From Thomasclavelia sp. (GTDB lineage: Bacteria; Bacillota_I; Bacilli_A; Erysipelotrichales; Coprobacillaceae), in NCBI GenBank assembly GCA_020025035.1, contig JAHHSU010000010.1:1-27152 (forward strand): 27,152 nucleotides of DNA, written 5' to 3'. A program made the position numbers and the translations under genes. The notes below the pieces were generated by a model. That model saw only the letters and a list, made by a program, of their open reading frames with translations, was not told the DNA's origin and searched no databases. Below, one piece after another: positions 6,679 to 15,545 of the stretch; position 1 is the stretch's first letter, and the number at the start of each line of letters is the position of its first letter.

Positions 6679-8880
6679 TTATTCATCCATAAAATCATAT
6701 GGTGATATTTGTTTACCTTCCAATACCATACGTTGTTTTAAATAAGTCATACGCTTATGTTGATGAGTATTATGTATTCCTTTTTGGAATGCTTCTATTT
6801 CACCTATTAAAAATAAAGATTGTTTTGCCCGAGTGATTCCAGTATATAAAATGTTCTTTTTAAGCATAATATGATAATCTTTTAATACTGGCATTATAAC
6901 TATTTTGAATTCACTACCTTGAGCTTTATGAATACTCATGCAATAAGCTAACGTAATTTGATTTAATTCATTTAATGGATACTGTACTTCTACTCCTTCA
7001 TAATCTACAATTACAAAATCTGATAGATACGTAAAATTATCCTTTAATATAATTTTAGTAATAATTCCAATATCCCCATTAAATACATTATCTTCTACAC
7101 GATTTTTTAGTTGTAGTACCTTATCTCCTTCTCTAAATATTCTTTGTCCATGAGTAATTTGTACTTTCTTTTTTGTTGGAGGGTTTAATACATCTTGTAA
7201 CATCGAATTAATCGCATCAATTCCTGCAATTCCTTGATACATTGGAGCTAATACTTGTAAATCATAATAATGATATCCTTCATTTATTGCTTTTAACACA
7301 ATTTTCTTTACCATTTCTAAAACATGGATATTTTGACACTCAATAAAGTTGATATCACTATAATCATCAAAAATTATTTTATCTATCAACTTATCATTTG
7401 CAATATCATGAGCCAACTTTACAATACCTGAAGTTTGTTTTTGGCGAAATATATGATCTAGACTAACTTGATGAATCTTATCCATTTCTAACATATCTTG
7501 CAATACATTTCCAGGTAAAACTGAAGGTAACTGCTTAGAATCCCCAATAATTAAAATTTTCTTTACAAGACGACTTGCCTTTAACAAATAATGAAATAAA
7601 ACTGTATCTACCATTGAAAATTCATCAATGACTAGTAAATCAACAGCTAAAGGAGAATCTTCATTTACCATAAATTCGTTTTTTGAAATATCCCATCTTA
7701 ACAATCGATGAATTGTATGAGCTTCTAAACCAGTTAATTCGCTAAGTCTTTTTGCTGCACGACCAGTTGGTGCTACTAATGCAATTTTTGTTGTACTTTC
7801 ATATTTTCTATACACCTCAATAGCAGCCTTAACAATTGTAGATTTTCCAGTTCCTGGACCTCCTGTTAAAATCATTATTGGATATTTCATAAAATCCATA
7901 ATAGCTTTTTTTTGTTTTGTTGCAAATTGAATATGATCTTTTTCTTGAATAAATTGAATCATTTCTTCTATTTGTTGAGATGTATTTTCTTCTACAAAAA
8001 GACTATTAAAATAAGTTAACTTTGAAACAATTCCATTTTCTGCTTCTTCATATACATAACTAAATACCATATCTTCTTTTAAATAAATTCGATTTTGTTT
8101 AACTAATAAATCAATACATTCTCCAATCAAATTTTGATCTAAACGACGATCTGCAATATTAATTTTTTTAATTAACTGATCAAATAAAAGATAAGTATCT
8201 CCCGTTTGATAGCAACATTCTTTGATAGTATATTCAATCAATGCTTTTACTCGATTAATATCATCATAGTCAACTCCTAAAGACATAGCAAATTGATCTA
8301 CTGTTTTAAAACGCATATTTTCAATATCATCTAACATACAATAAGGATTTTCTTGAATCATTTCATAGGCATTTTCTTGATAAGTAGCCATTACTTTTTC
8401 TACAATGCTCATATGTAATCCATGTTGCAATAAAAAAGTAGCTATCTCATGATTACCTTCAACATTTAATTGTTCATAAATTTGTTCTTTTTTTGTAGGA
8501 GTAATCCCTGGAACTTTATCTAAACAATCTTTATCTGCAACAATTTTTTCTAAAGCATCTTCTCCTAATGTCTCTACAATACGATTAGCTAAAACTTTTC
8601 CAATCCCTTTAAATATTGAACTGGATAAATATTTCACTACTTCATTATGTCCTGTAACTAGTAATTCATGATAACAAATAAATTTAAATTGTCTTCCGTA
8701 TTTAGGATGAATGACATAGTCACCATCGAATTGGTATAGTTTTTCTTCCTGAAAATCTAGCATTTGTCCAGTTATAACAATAAGTTTTCCATCATCTTTA
8801 GACTCTACTAATGCTACTATATATTTATTTTGCTCATTATAAAACCTAACATCTACAATTTTCCCAATAATTGATTCCAT
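6679..8880 (-). CDS. recD2: SF1B DNA helicase RecD2
   Basis: A 5'-3' DNA helicase of 733 aa, the length of the RecD2/YrrC family found in bacteria without RecBCD and linked to repair and replication restart. The N-terminal half carries OB-fold and helix-hairpin-helix-like segments (for example FKGIGKVLANRIVETLG near 90-106). The motor has Walker A GGPGTGKS at 340-347, Walker B LLVIDEFSMVD with the DE pair at 419-420, GDSKQLPSV, and late motifs AYCMSIHKAQGSEF and LYTGITRAKQ. The ATG at 8880 follows the mnmA stop after one base and has only a distant AAGGAA, so translation is probably coupled to mnmA. Confidence 0.95.
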   Translation of the reverse strand: MESIIGKIVDVRFYNEQNKYIVALVESKDDGKLIVITGQMLDFQEEKLYQFDGDYVIHPKYGRQFKFICYHELLVTGHNEVVKYLSSSIFKGIGKVLANRIVETLGEDALEKIVADKDCLDKVPGITPTKKEQIYEQLNVEGNHEIATFLLQHGLHMSIVEKVMATYQENAYEMIQENPYCMLDDIENMRFKTVDQFAMSLGVDYDDINRVKALIEYTIKECCYQTGDTYLLFDQLIKKINIADRRLDQNLIGECIDLLVKQNRIYLKEDMVFSYVYEEAENGIVSKLTYFNSLFVEENTSQQIEEMIQFIQEKDHIQFATKQKKAIMDFMKYPIMILTGGPGTGKSTIVKAAIEVYRKYESTTKIALVAPTGRAAKRLSELTGLEAHTIHRLLRWDISKNEFMVNEDSPLAVDLLVIDEFSMVDTVLFHYLLKASRLVKKILIIGDSKQLPSVLPGNVLQDMLEMDKIHQVSLDHIFRQKQTSGIVKLAHDIANDKLIDKIIFDDYSDINFIECQNIHVLEMVKKIVLKAINEGYHYYDLQVLAPMYQGIAGIDAINSMLQDVLNPPTKKKVQITHGQRIFREGDKVLQLKNRVEDNVFNGDIGIITKIILKDNFTYLSDFVIVDYEGVEVQYPLNELNQITLAYCMSIHKAQGSEFKIVIMPVLKDYHIMLKKNILYTGITRAKQSLFLIGEIEAFQKGIHNTHQHKRMTYLKQRMVLEGKQISPYDFMDE

Positions 8881-8881
8881 C

Positions 8882-10015
8882 TTACAAATACGTTAATTCC
8901 TTTCCATTTTTAAATACCTTATCAATAATTCCTCCCCCAAGACATACATCTCCTAAATAAAATACAGCTGCTTGGCCTGGAGTGACGGCTTTAATAGGTT
9001 GTTTAAACTCCACAAAAATTTGTGAATCTCCTTTAAACTCAATCATAACAGGATGATCTACTTGGCGGTATCTAAATTTCGCATTACATTCCATTTTACC
9101 AGTAAATTTTGTATTTGAAATCCAATTTACCTCATTTACTAATGTAGCAGTTGACATTAGCCACTCATTTTGATCAGATTGACAGACATACAAAATATTC
9201 CTATCATATTCTTTTCCAACTACAAACCATGCCTCACCTGGTCCACCAATGTTTAGTCCCTTACGTTGCCCAATTGTATAATACATAATTCCTTGATGAA
9301 TCCCAACTTCTTGATTTGTTTCAATGTCTACCATTTTTCCTACTTTTGCAGGAATATAATTTTGTAAAAAATCTTTAAAATTACGTTCTCCTATAAAACA
9401 AATACCTGTACTATCTTTTTTATTTGCTACTGGCAAATTTAACTCTTGTGCTATTTTTCTTACTTCTTTTTTCTCTAATTGACCTAATGGAAATAATGTA
9501 GCCTGTAATTGTGTTTGAGACAACTGACAAAGAAAATAAGTTTGATCCTTACTAGTATCTATCCCTTTTAACATCAATGATTGGCCATCATCTTGATGAA
9601 TAACTCTTGCATAATGTCCTGTTGCAATGTAATCAGCTCCAATAGAAAAAGCATAATCTAAAAATGCTTTGAATTTAATATGCTTATTACATAATATATC
9701 AGGATTTGGTGTTCTACCTTTTTGATATTCCTCTAAAAAATAAGTAAATACATAATCCCAATACTCTTTAATAAAGTCTACTCTTCTTATTTCAATTCCT
9801 AAACATTCTGCTACTTTTTTTGCGTCTTTATAATCTTCTTCTTGAGGACAATAAGGAAGATCACTAGTAGGATTGCCTAAAATATCATTATTTAGCTGAC
9901 TATCCCAATTTCGCATAAATACGCCAATTACTTCATATCCTTGTTGTTTTAATAAATAAGCACTTACAGCAGAATCTACTCCACCACTAAGTCCAACTAC
10001 TACTTTTTTTTTCAT
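8882..10015 (-). CDS. mnmA: tRNA-specific 2-thiouridylase MnmA
   Basis: Adds sulfur at C2 of wobble uridine 34 in Lys, Glu and Gln tRNAs, using ATP to adenylate the base. The PP-loop SGGVDS lies at 10-15. The two catalytic cysteines are in NPDILCNKHIKF and DSTGICFIGERNF, and GQRKGLNIGG is a further family block. The start at 10015 gives 377 aa and follows AGGGGG by about 4 bases; the in-frame extension to 10045 would run into the aminopeptidase gene and lacks a site. In many Bacillota mnmA follows a cysteine desulfurase gene; here an aminopeptidase precedes it, overlapping the untranslated leader. Confidence 0.96.
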   Translation of the reverse strand: MKKKVVVGLSGGVDSAVSAYLLKQQGYEVIGVFMRNWDSQLNNDILGNPTSDLPYCPQEEDYKDAKKVAECLGIEIRRVDFIKEYWDYVFTYFLEEYQKGRTPNPDILCNKHIKFKAFLDYAFSIGADYIATGHYARVIHQDDGQSLMLKGIDTSKDQTYFLCQLSQTQLQATLFPLGQLEKKEVRKIAQELNLPVANKKDSTGICFIGERNFKDFLQNYIPAKVGKMVDIETNQEVGIHQGIMYYTIGQRKGLNIGGPGEAWFVVGKEYDRNILYVCQSDQNEWLMSTATLVNEVNWISNTKFTGKMECNAKFRYRQVDHPVMIEFKGDSQIFVEFKQPIKAVTPGQAAVFYLGDVCLGGGIIDKVFKNGKELTYL

Positions 10016-10032
10016 ATTTCCCCCTACGGTTA

Positions 10033-11250
10033 CTAAATTGCCCAATGACCATCTTGAAAGATTGTTACTTCTTCATTATCAATTGTTGTTCCTACAATAT
10101 TTAAATCTTTACTTCCAATCATAAAATCTACATGATTTAAGGAACAATTACATTCTATCTTATCAAATTGTTCATCATTATAATTTTCAAATCCTTCAAT
10201 TCCTTCTTTAATACCATCACCTAATGCTAAATGGCATGACGCGTTTTCATCAAACAATGTATTATAAAATAAGATTCCAGTTTGGCGAATTGGTGAATCA
10301 TAGGATACCAATGCTACTTCACCTAAATAAGCACTTCCAGTATCCATGCTAATCATTTTTTCAAGAATTTCTTGCCCTTTTCTAGCTTCACATTTTACAA
10401 CTTTTCCTTTTTCAAAATATAAAGTGAAATCTTCAATCAATGCCCCTTGATAAGATAAAGGCATTGTAGAAACTACTTTTCCTTCTGTTTTATATTTTTT
10501 AGGTAAAGCAAATACTTCTTCAGTTGGCATATTTGCCATAAACATACAACCATTTAGCGTACGTTCATGTGCATTTAACCATTTAAACTTAGGATCTAAT
10601 TCAATCACTAAATCAGTACCTGCTTTATTAGTATAATGTAATTTTTTGAATTGGTAATGATTCATTCGATCACTTTTTTCTTTTAAATATGCAATATGTT
10701 GTTGCCAATTTAGTAATACATCACCATCTAATCTTGCACACTGAATAATAGCTTCCCATAATTTTTGAACAGAATTTTCTTCATTTGGAAACACCTTTTT
10801 AGCCCAACTTAATGATGGTAAGGCAATAATTGTCCATTGGTACTTCCCTTGCCTATTATCAATATAAGGTTTAAATACATTGTATCGATTAACTCTTGCA
10901 TTTTCTACTTTTTGATAATCAATTCCTTCAAATGCATTTGGATCACTATCCATAATATGAATCATACAAGGTAAAATTTCTGTTTCCTCACGTGCTTTTT
11001 CTTCTTCCCATGTACTAACTTTAGATAAAGTTTCTTCACTTTGGTATATACGATGTAATTTAGTAATAGCATCACTTTGCCATTCTACCACTACTTTTTT
11101 AGCCCCAGCAAGGTATGCTTGTTCAACAACCTTTTCAACAAACTCCTCAGTACGCGTAGATGCTCTAATAATTACCTCTTGTCCTACTTGGACATTGACA
11201 CCTACTTTCACTGCTAATTTTGCGTAATTTTGATATATTTGCTCATTCAT
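10033..11250 (-). CDS. Aminopeptidase, M29 family (PepS/AmpS-like)
   Basis: A 405-aa cytosolic metallo-aminopeptidase of the AmpS/PepS/AmpT group, which trims N-terminal residues from peptides using two divalent metal ions. The N-terminal half has the family Rossmann-like part (VGQEVIIRASTRTEEFVEK). Likely metal ligands sit in NMPTEEVFALP (Glu), ASCHLALGDGIKEG (His) and NHVDFMIG (His and Asp). AAGGAGGG precedes the ATG at 11250. It starts the pepS-mnmA-recD2 unit, with its own promoter at 11280-11309. Substrate preference among the PepS, AmpS and AmpT types cannot be read from the sequence. Confidence 0.9.
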   Translation of the reverse strand: MNEQIYQNYAKLAVKVGVNVQVGQEVIIRASTRTEEFVEKVVEQAYLAGAKKVVVEWQSDAITKLHRIYQSEETLSKVSTWEEEKAREETEILPCMIHIMDSDPNAFEGIDYQKVENARVNRYNVFKPYIDNRQGKYQWTIIALPSLSWAKKVFPNEENSVQKLWEAIIQCARLDGDVLLNWQQHIAYLKEKSDRMNHYQFKKLHYTNKAGTDLVIELDPKFKWLNAHERTLNGCMFMANMPTEEVFALPKKYKTEGKVVSTMPLSYQGALIEDFTLYFEKGKVVKCEARKGQEILEKMISMDTGSAYLGEVALVSYDSPIRQTGILFYNTLFDENASCHLALGDGIKEGIEGFENYNDEQFDKIECNCSLNHVDFMIGSKDLNIVGTTIDNEEVTIFQDGHWAI

Positions 11251-11279
11251 CTTATTCCCTCCTTATCATTACTAAATGA

Positions 11280-11309
11280 ATTATACCTTATTTTTTTTTA
11301 TTATTTCAA
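11280..11309 (-). promoter_or_regulatory. Promoter for aminopeptidase-mnmA-recD2
   Basis: On the minus strand TTGAAA (11304-11309), an 18-base spacer and TATAAT (11280-11285) form a good housekeeping promoter. The -35 overlaps the last codons of the upstream pseudouridine synthase gene, and an A-run fills the spacer. Confidence 0.7.
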
Positions 11310-12272
11310 TATTTCCTGTTTAATTTTAGAAAGCTTTTTAGGCATTGGTGCTACAATTTCTACATCTTGAAGATATTTTAATTCTCCAATTGGTTTTACA
11401 AATTTAATTTTGTAGGCATGTAAAAATTGGTGGTTTAAATGATACTCTTTTTTAATCATTTTATTACAGTTAAAATCACCATATTTACTATCTCCAATAA
11501 CTGGATGACCAATACTTGCCATATGTACACGAATTTGATGAGTTCTTCCAGTAATAATTTTAACTTCCAACAATGAATAATGTGGATTACTTCTAATAGT
11601 ATGTGTAAAAGTATGCATCATTTTTGCACCTGTAACTTCTTTAGATACTAATTTCATTTTTCCTAAATGCTCATCTTTTTGTACATATCCAATTAAATCT
11701 AAATCTTTTTCCACTTTACCAACTACAATAGTATGATATGTTTTTTCAATACAATGCCTTAATTTCATCATTTCATTTAACCTTTGTAAAGCAATAAAAC
11801 TTTTACCAAAGACGACAATTCCACTTGTATTACGATCAAGTCGATGTACAGGTCCTGGAATAAAGGTGTTTTCTAAGCTATGGTCATATTCACCTTTATG
11901 GTATAAATAACTTAACACTTCATTTGATAATGTATGAATAGATTCATTTTGATCTTCATGTACGAGTAATCCTATTGGCTTATTCACTACTAAAATATGT
12001 TCATCTTCGTACAATACATCAAAGGTAGGATTTAAATCATATATATTTTTTTTAGATGCATATTCTTGAAACTTATCTTCATATAAAAACAATATGATTT
12101 CATCTTGTAATTGTAATATGTAATTCTCACTCACTTTAGCCCCATTTACCTTGACGTCTTTTTTTCGTATCATTTTGTAAATCAAGCTTTTAGGAGCATT
12201 AGGTAAATATTTTATTAAAAATTTATCAATTCGTTGATGATAATTAGAATAATCTACTATTATTTTTTTCAT
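11301..12272 (-). CDS. RluA/RluD-family RNA pseudouridine synthase
   Basis: A 323-aa enzyme that isomerises uridine to pseudouridine, probably in 23S rRNA. An S4 RNA-binding domain spans about residues 12-65 (RIDKFLIKYL, with KVNG near 41), followed by the catalytic domain from about 85. The catalytic aspartate is Asp146 in HRLDRNTSGIVVFGKS, and the C-terminal TGRTHQIRVHMASIGHPVIGDSKYG stretch is typical of the RluA family. AGGGA lies 6 bases before the ATG at 12272. Which uridine it modifies, and whether it corresponds to RluC, RluD or a Bacillus YhcT/YjbO type, cannot be decided from sequence. Confidence 0.93.
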   Translation of the reverse strand: MKKIIVDYSNYHQRIDKFLIKYLPNAPKSLIYKMIRKKDVKVNGAKVSENYILQLQDEIILFLYEDKFQEYASKKNIYDLNPTFDVLYEDEHILVVNKPIGLLVHEDQNESIHTLSNEVLSYLYHKGEYDHSLENTFIPGPVHRLDRNTSGIVVFGKSFIALQRLNEMMKLRHCIEKTYHTIVVGKVEKDLDLIGYVQKDEHLGKMKLVSKEVTGAKMMHTFTHTIRSNPHYSLLEVKIITGRTHQIRVHMASIGHPVIGDSKYGDFNCNKMIKKEYHLNHQFLHAYKIKFVKPIGELKYLQDVEIVAPMPKKLSKIKQEILK

Positions 12273-12300
12273 GATATTCCCTACTTTCTATCGTGCTATC

Positions 12301-12309
12301 TTTATAACA
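12301..12309 (-). promoter_or_regulatory. Extended -10 promoter for the pseudouridine synthase
   Basis: On the minus strand TGT TATAAA fits an extended -10, about 30 bases before the ATG at 12272. No strong -35 is visible. The darA terminator lies upstream, which supports an independent start here. Confidence 0.4.
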
Positions 12310-12350
12310 CTTTATAAAACATTCTATGAATCTTCTACCAATAATGAAGT

Positions 12351-12380
12351 AAAAAGTATAATCTATTGATTATACTTTTT
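12351..12380 (-). terminator. Intrinsic terminator of darA
   Basis: Perfect 13-bp arms at 12351-12363 and 12368-12380 around a 4-base loop, with T5 on the minus-strand exit side. The darA stop codon (12370-12372) lies inside the stem. Confidence 0.8.
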
Positions 12381-12681
12381 CAAAACGATCTACATCTACC
12401 ACAAAAATAATTGCTCCTCCAGTATTTGGTAAAACTTTAAGACCATCATATAATTCATGTATATTCTCTTCTACTTCTACACGTTTTTTTGCTGTCATTT
12501 CAATAATTTTCATTGCTTCATCTACTTGATGATCATCAGTTCCAAGTAAAAATGTTACATTTCCTTTTTTAAGCAAACTTCCAGTGGTTGCTAATCTTGT
12601 CATATAAAATCCTGATTTTGTAAGTGCACTAGATACATGCGTTGCATCTTCTTTACTTACAATACTGATGATTAATTTCAT
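12370..12681 (-). CDS. darA: Cyclic-di-AMP receptor DarA/PstA (PII-like, DUF970)
   Basis: A 103-aa PII-like signal protein that binds the second messenger cyclic-di-AMP as a trimer; its output is not established in most species. The opening MKLIISIVSKEDATHVSSAL, the central FLLGTDDHQVDEAMKII and the closing GGAIIFVVDVDRFEK match the family end to end. The ATG at 12681 is chosen because GGAGGGG lies 6 bases before it; the in-frame ATG at 12696 precedes that ribosome binding site and would place it in coding sequence. It appears monocistronic, with its own extended -10 promoter and terminator. In Bacillus it is next to tmk and holB; neither is here. Confidence 0.93.
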   Translation of the reverse strand: MKLIISIVSKEDATHVSSALTKSGFYMTRLATTGSLLKKGNVTFLLGTDDHQVDEAMKIIEMTAKKRVEVEENIHELYDGLKVLPNTGGAIIFVVDVDRFEKV

Positions 12682-12706
12682 GGTATACCCCTCCATTTAC
12701 AAAATG

Positions 12707-12715
12707 ATTATAGCA
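12707..12715 (-). promoter_or_regulatory. Extended -10 promoter for darA
   Basis: On the minus strand TGC TATAAT is an almost ideal extended -10, 26 bases before the darA ATG. The -35 region is weak, as usual for this promoter type. Confidence 0.6.
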
Positions 12716-12740
12716 TTTTTTGAATATCATTACTATCGTA

Positions 12741-12770
12741 TTGTCTAATTTTTGATACATATGTTATATT
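12741..12770 (+). promoter_or_regulatory. Promoter for cls-mutY
   Basis: TTGTCT (12741-12746), an 18-base spacer ending in TGT, and TATATT (12765-12770) make an extended -10 promoter. A second -35-like TTGATA lies at 12752. It faces away from the darA promoter. Confidence 0.5.
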
Positions 12771-12803
12771 ATATAGTAATATATGCATTAGGAGGAAATG
12801 ATT

Positions 12804-14249
12804 ATGCTAACATTTATCATATTATTAGACTGTATATCTATTCTTTCCATCATCTTTTTAGAAAGAAAAAAACCAGTTGAGGCTTTGGCATGGATTTTAG
12901 TAGTTTCCTTTTTACCTATTATTGGAGTCTTATTATATATCTTTTTAGGTGATACTATTAGTTTAAAATTCCAATTTAAGGTGTATAAAAAGAAAGACCT
13001 AGAATCACATATGGAAAAATTTATTCAAAAACAAAAAGAAATCACAGCATGCCAAGACACTCCAAATATTCAAGAAGGTTACCAAAATATATTAAAAATG
13101 ATGATGAATCAAAATAATAGTTCCTATACAACAAATAATAAAGTTGAAATCATTACAGATGGTTATCAATATAAAAATCAATTATTCCATGATATCAAAA
13201 ATGCAAAAAAAAGCATATGTGTTTCTTATTACATTATTTCCAATAATCCTATGGGACATGAGTTTATGGAATTACTAATTGAAAAAGCAAAAGAAGGTGT
13301 AGAAGTAAGACTCATTTACGATTTTATTGGTACATTTTTTATGCATTATATAAATCGTTATTATCTTAAAGAATTAAAAAAAGCAGGTGGTAAAGTATTA
13401 CGATTCTTGCCTTCTTTTTGGAGTTCCATTTTTACTATTAATTATAGATACCATCGTAAAATTGTTATCATTGATACTAAAATTGCATACACTGGAGGAT
13501 TTAATATCGGTGATGAGTATTTAAGCCTACGTAAATCCTGTACACCATGGCGTGATACACAAATCAAAATAGAAGGAAATGCAGTATATGACTTACAAGT
13601 AAAATACATTCAAGACTATGAATATGTACGTTCATTATCTAAAAACTATCCAGAAGAAGATTACCAACATTTATTTGAACATATGCATGCTGTTGCTCCT
13701 GGTAATGTCTGTCTTCAATTTGTTGAATGTGGACCAGAATACATTCAAGAGGAAATCAAGGATGCTTATATTAAAATGATAAATACTGCTTCTAAATATA
13801 TATATATTCAAACTCCCTATTTTATTCCAGATGAATCTATTATGACTGCTTTAAGATTAGCCATTAATTCAGGAGTAGATGTTAAAATTATGATACCAGG
13901 TATTCCAGATAAAAGCAGTGTCTATCTAGCTTCTTTATCATTTGTTTATGACTTACTAGAATTAGGTATTGAAGTATATACTTATAATGGATTTATTCAC
14001 GCTAAAAATATTATTATTGATGATTATGTTGCTTCAATTGGCTCTACTAATATTGATGTAAGAAGTTTTGCGTTAAATTTTGAGTTAAATTCTTTTATCT
14101 TTGATAAAGAGACTGTAACACATAACAAAGAGTTATTCTTTAAAGATATTCAAAACTCTTCAAGATATACGATTGAAAAATACAAAAATAGACCAACAAT
14201 TTCACGTATAGGAAGTCATATTTTACGACTATTTTCTACCATCATGTAA
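12804..14249 (+). CDS. cls: Cardiolipin synthase
   Basis: A membrane phospholipase D-family enzyme of 481 aa that joins two phosphatidylglycerols to make cardiolipin and glycerol. Two N-terminal membrane segments (about residues 1-18 and 28-50) are followed by two HKD catalytic motifs: YHRKIVIIDTKIAYTGGFN and IHAKNIIIDDYVASIGSTN. The ATG at 12804 is 8 bases after AGGAGG; the in-frame ATG at 12798 is only 2 bases away and too close. mutY follows after 14 bases, so the two are likely cotranscribed. Phosphatidylserine synthase-type alternatives are unlikely, given the N-terminal membrane pair and length. Confidence 0.95.
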   Translation: MLTFIILLDCISILSIIFLERKKPVEALAWILVVSFLPIIGVLLYIFLGDTISLKFQFKVYKKKDLESHMEKFIQKQKEITACQDTPNIQEGYQNILKMMMNQNNSSYTTNNKVEIITDGYQYKNQLFHDIKNAKKSICVSYYIISNNPMGHEFMELLIEKAKEGVEVRLIYDFIGTFFMHYINRYYLKELKKAGGKVLRFLPSFWSSIFTINYRYHRKIVIIDTKIAYTGGFNIGDEYLSLRKSCTPWRDTQIKIEGNAVYDLQVKYIQDYEYVRSLSKNYPEEDYQHLFEHMHAVAPGNVCLQFVECGPEYIQEEIKDAYIKMINTASKYIYIQTPYFIPDESIMTALRLAINSGVDVKIMIPGIPDKSSVYLASLSFVYDLLELGIEVYTYNGFIHAKNIIIDDYVASIGSTNIDVRSFALNFELNSFIFDKETVTHNKELFFKDIQNSSRYTIEKYKNRPTISRIGSHILRLFSTIM

Positions 14250-14263
14250 AGGAGAAAAAATAA

Positions 14264-15280
14264 ATGATTGCACCTACTTTAGTATTATGGTATCAACAAA
14301 ATAAAAGAGATTTACCATGGCGACATACTACAAATCCATATTTAATATGGATTAGCGAAATTATGTTACAACAAACAAAAGTTGAAACTGTTATTCCTTA
14401 CTATATTCGTTTTATTAATCGTTTTCCTACTGTAGAAGATCTTGCAAATGCTTCTTTAGAAGAGGTATACCAACATTTTCAAGGATTAGGATATTATTCA
14501 AGAGCTAAAAATTTGCATAGTGCTGCCATACAAATTGTTAATGATTATCATGGACATTTTCCTACCTTTGCAAAAGAATTACTAAAACTAAAAGGAATTG
14601 GTCCATATACATCCTGTGCAATTAGTTCGATATCATTTTTAGAACCTGTTAGTGCAATTGATGGTAATGCAATGCGTATCATCACTCGTACTCATTTATT
14701 ACTAGATAATATTGCCTTACCTGCAACTATTAAAAAAATAAAAACCATAGCAGACCGTTTAATTCAAACTGTAAATCCAAGCGATTTTAATCAAGCAATG
14801 ATGGATTTAGGAGCAACAATTTGTACCCCTAAAAAACCAAACTGTAAAATTTGTCCCATTCAAAAATATTGTAAAGCATATCAAACTAACCAACAACATC
14901 TTCTTCCTATCAATATTAAGAAGAAATACCATCAAGAAATACATTTTGTCACTGGAATCATTATCTATCAAGAAAAAATGATGTTTATTAAAAAAGAAAA
15001 TGGATTACTTGCAAATCTTTATCATTTAATACAATATCAAGTACAAACACCCGATGAGTTTATTCAATATTTTTACCAAGAATATAAATTACATCTAACA
15101 TTAATTTCTAAAGAAAAAGATGTAAAACACATCTTTACTCATCGTATATGGCATATGCATCCTTATGTATTTCAATTACAAGAACCAACTACAAATTTAT
15201 ATACTAAAAAACAAATCAATAATATTCCTATCTCTACGGCACATCGTAAAATATTAGATCTATATAACCAAAAACACTGA
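14264..15280 (+). CDS. mutY: Adenine DNA glycosylase MutY
   Basis: Removes adenine mispaired with 8-oxoguanine. The catalytic Glu32 is in SEIMLQQT, the helix-hairpin-helix LKGIGPYTSCAI lies at about 109-120, and catalytic Asp133 is in AIDGNAMR. Four cysteines for the 4Fe-4S cluster are at 187, 194, 197 and 203 (C-x6-C-x2-C-x5-C). The C-terminal third is the MutT-like 8-oxoguanine reading domain, with HIFTHRIWHMHPYVFQL. At 338 aa it is a normal full-length protein. AAAGGAGA precedes the ATG at 14264, and the stop codon lies inside the terminator stem. Confidence 0.96.
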   Translation: MIAPTLVLWYQQNKRDLPWRHTTNPYLIWISEIMLQQTKVETVIPYYIRFINRFPTVEDLANASLEEVYQHFQGLGYYSRAKNLHSAAIQIVNDYHGHFPTFAKELLKLKGIGPYTSCAISSISFLEPVSAIDGNAMRIITRTHLLLDNIALPATIKKIKTIADRLIQTVNPSDFNQAMMDLGATICTPKKPNCKICPIQKYCKAYQTNQQHLLPINIKKKYHQEIHFVTGIIIYQEKMMFIKKENGLLANLYHLIQYQVQTPDEFIQYFYQEYKLHLTLISKEKDVKHIFTHRIWHMHPYVFQLQEPTTNLYTKKQINNIPISTAHRKILDLYNQKH

Positions 15281-15304
15281 TGCAAATAAGTGCATCAGTG
15301 TTTT
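15271..15304. terminator. Bidirectional terminator between mutY and the tiny peptide genes
   Basis: Perfect 14-bp arms (15271-15284 and 15291-15304) around a 6-base loop, with a T-tract on the plus strand and an A-run on the other side. The mutY stop codon lies in the left arm. The minus-strand peptide gene ends at 15309, so it may use the same hairpin. Confidence 0.85.
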
Positions 15305-15308
15305 TAAA

Positions 15309-15386
15309 TTACAAAATTCCACATATGACTACTAAAAGTATAAATAAAACAAGAATTAAAGTAAATGAATCACAATTTGCTAACAT
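15309..15386 (-). CDS. Tiny YjcZ-like single-span membrane peptide (25 aa)
   Basis: A 25-codon gene from ATG 15386 to TAA 15309 with AGGAGGG 8 bases before the start. The product opens MLANCDSF and continues into a hydrophobic span (TLILVLFILLVVICGIL). This closely resembles the YjcZ 'tiny transmembrane' family of sporeformers, whose core reads roughly FALIVVLFILLVIVG. Known YjcZ-type genes are often expressed in the forespore or mother cell, but their function is poorly known. It lies 24 bases after the similar gene at 15411-15521, and the two probably form one transcript. The assignment rests on the ribosome binding site, the tandem paralogue and the span sequence. Confidence 0.78.
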   Translation of the reverse strand: MLANCDSFTLILVLFILLVVICGIL

Positions 15387-15410
15387 ATTTATCCCTCCTG
15401 TTAGTTAATC

Positions 15411-15521
15411 TTACATACATAATGAACCAATAATAATTAATAATATAAATAATACTAATACTAATACAAAAGGATTACGTTCCTTTGGGCATGTACATCC
15501 ATTGCATGGGCATCCATCCAT
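15411..15521 (-). CDS. Tiny Cys-rich YjcZ-like membrane peptide (36 aa)
   Basis: A 36-codon gene from ATG 15521 to TAA 15411, with GAGGTGA 9 bases upstream. It begins MDGCPCNGCTCPKERNP, giving cysteines 4, 6, 9 and 11 (CxCxxCxC), then a hydrophobic span (FVLVLVLFILLIIIGSL) and a final cysteine at 35. The span is clearly related to the neighbouring 25-aa peptide and to the YjcZ family. The cysteine-rich head is not part of the YjcZ core I know; it could bind metal or form disulfides, which is inference. The first of two overlapping ATGs is used, since the second is out of frame. Its start region also overlaps a false upstream extension of prsA on the other strand. Confidence 0.78.
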   Translation of the reverse strand: MDGCPCNGCTCPKERNPFVLVLVLFILLIIIGSLCM

Positions 15522-15545
15522 TTGTTCTCACCTCTATTCTTACTA

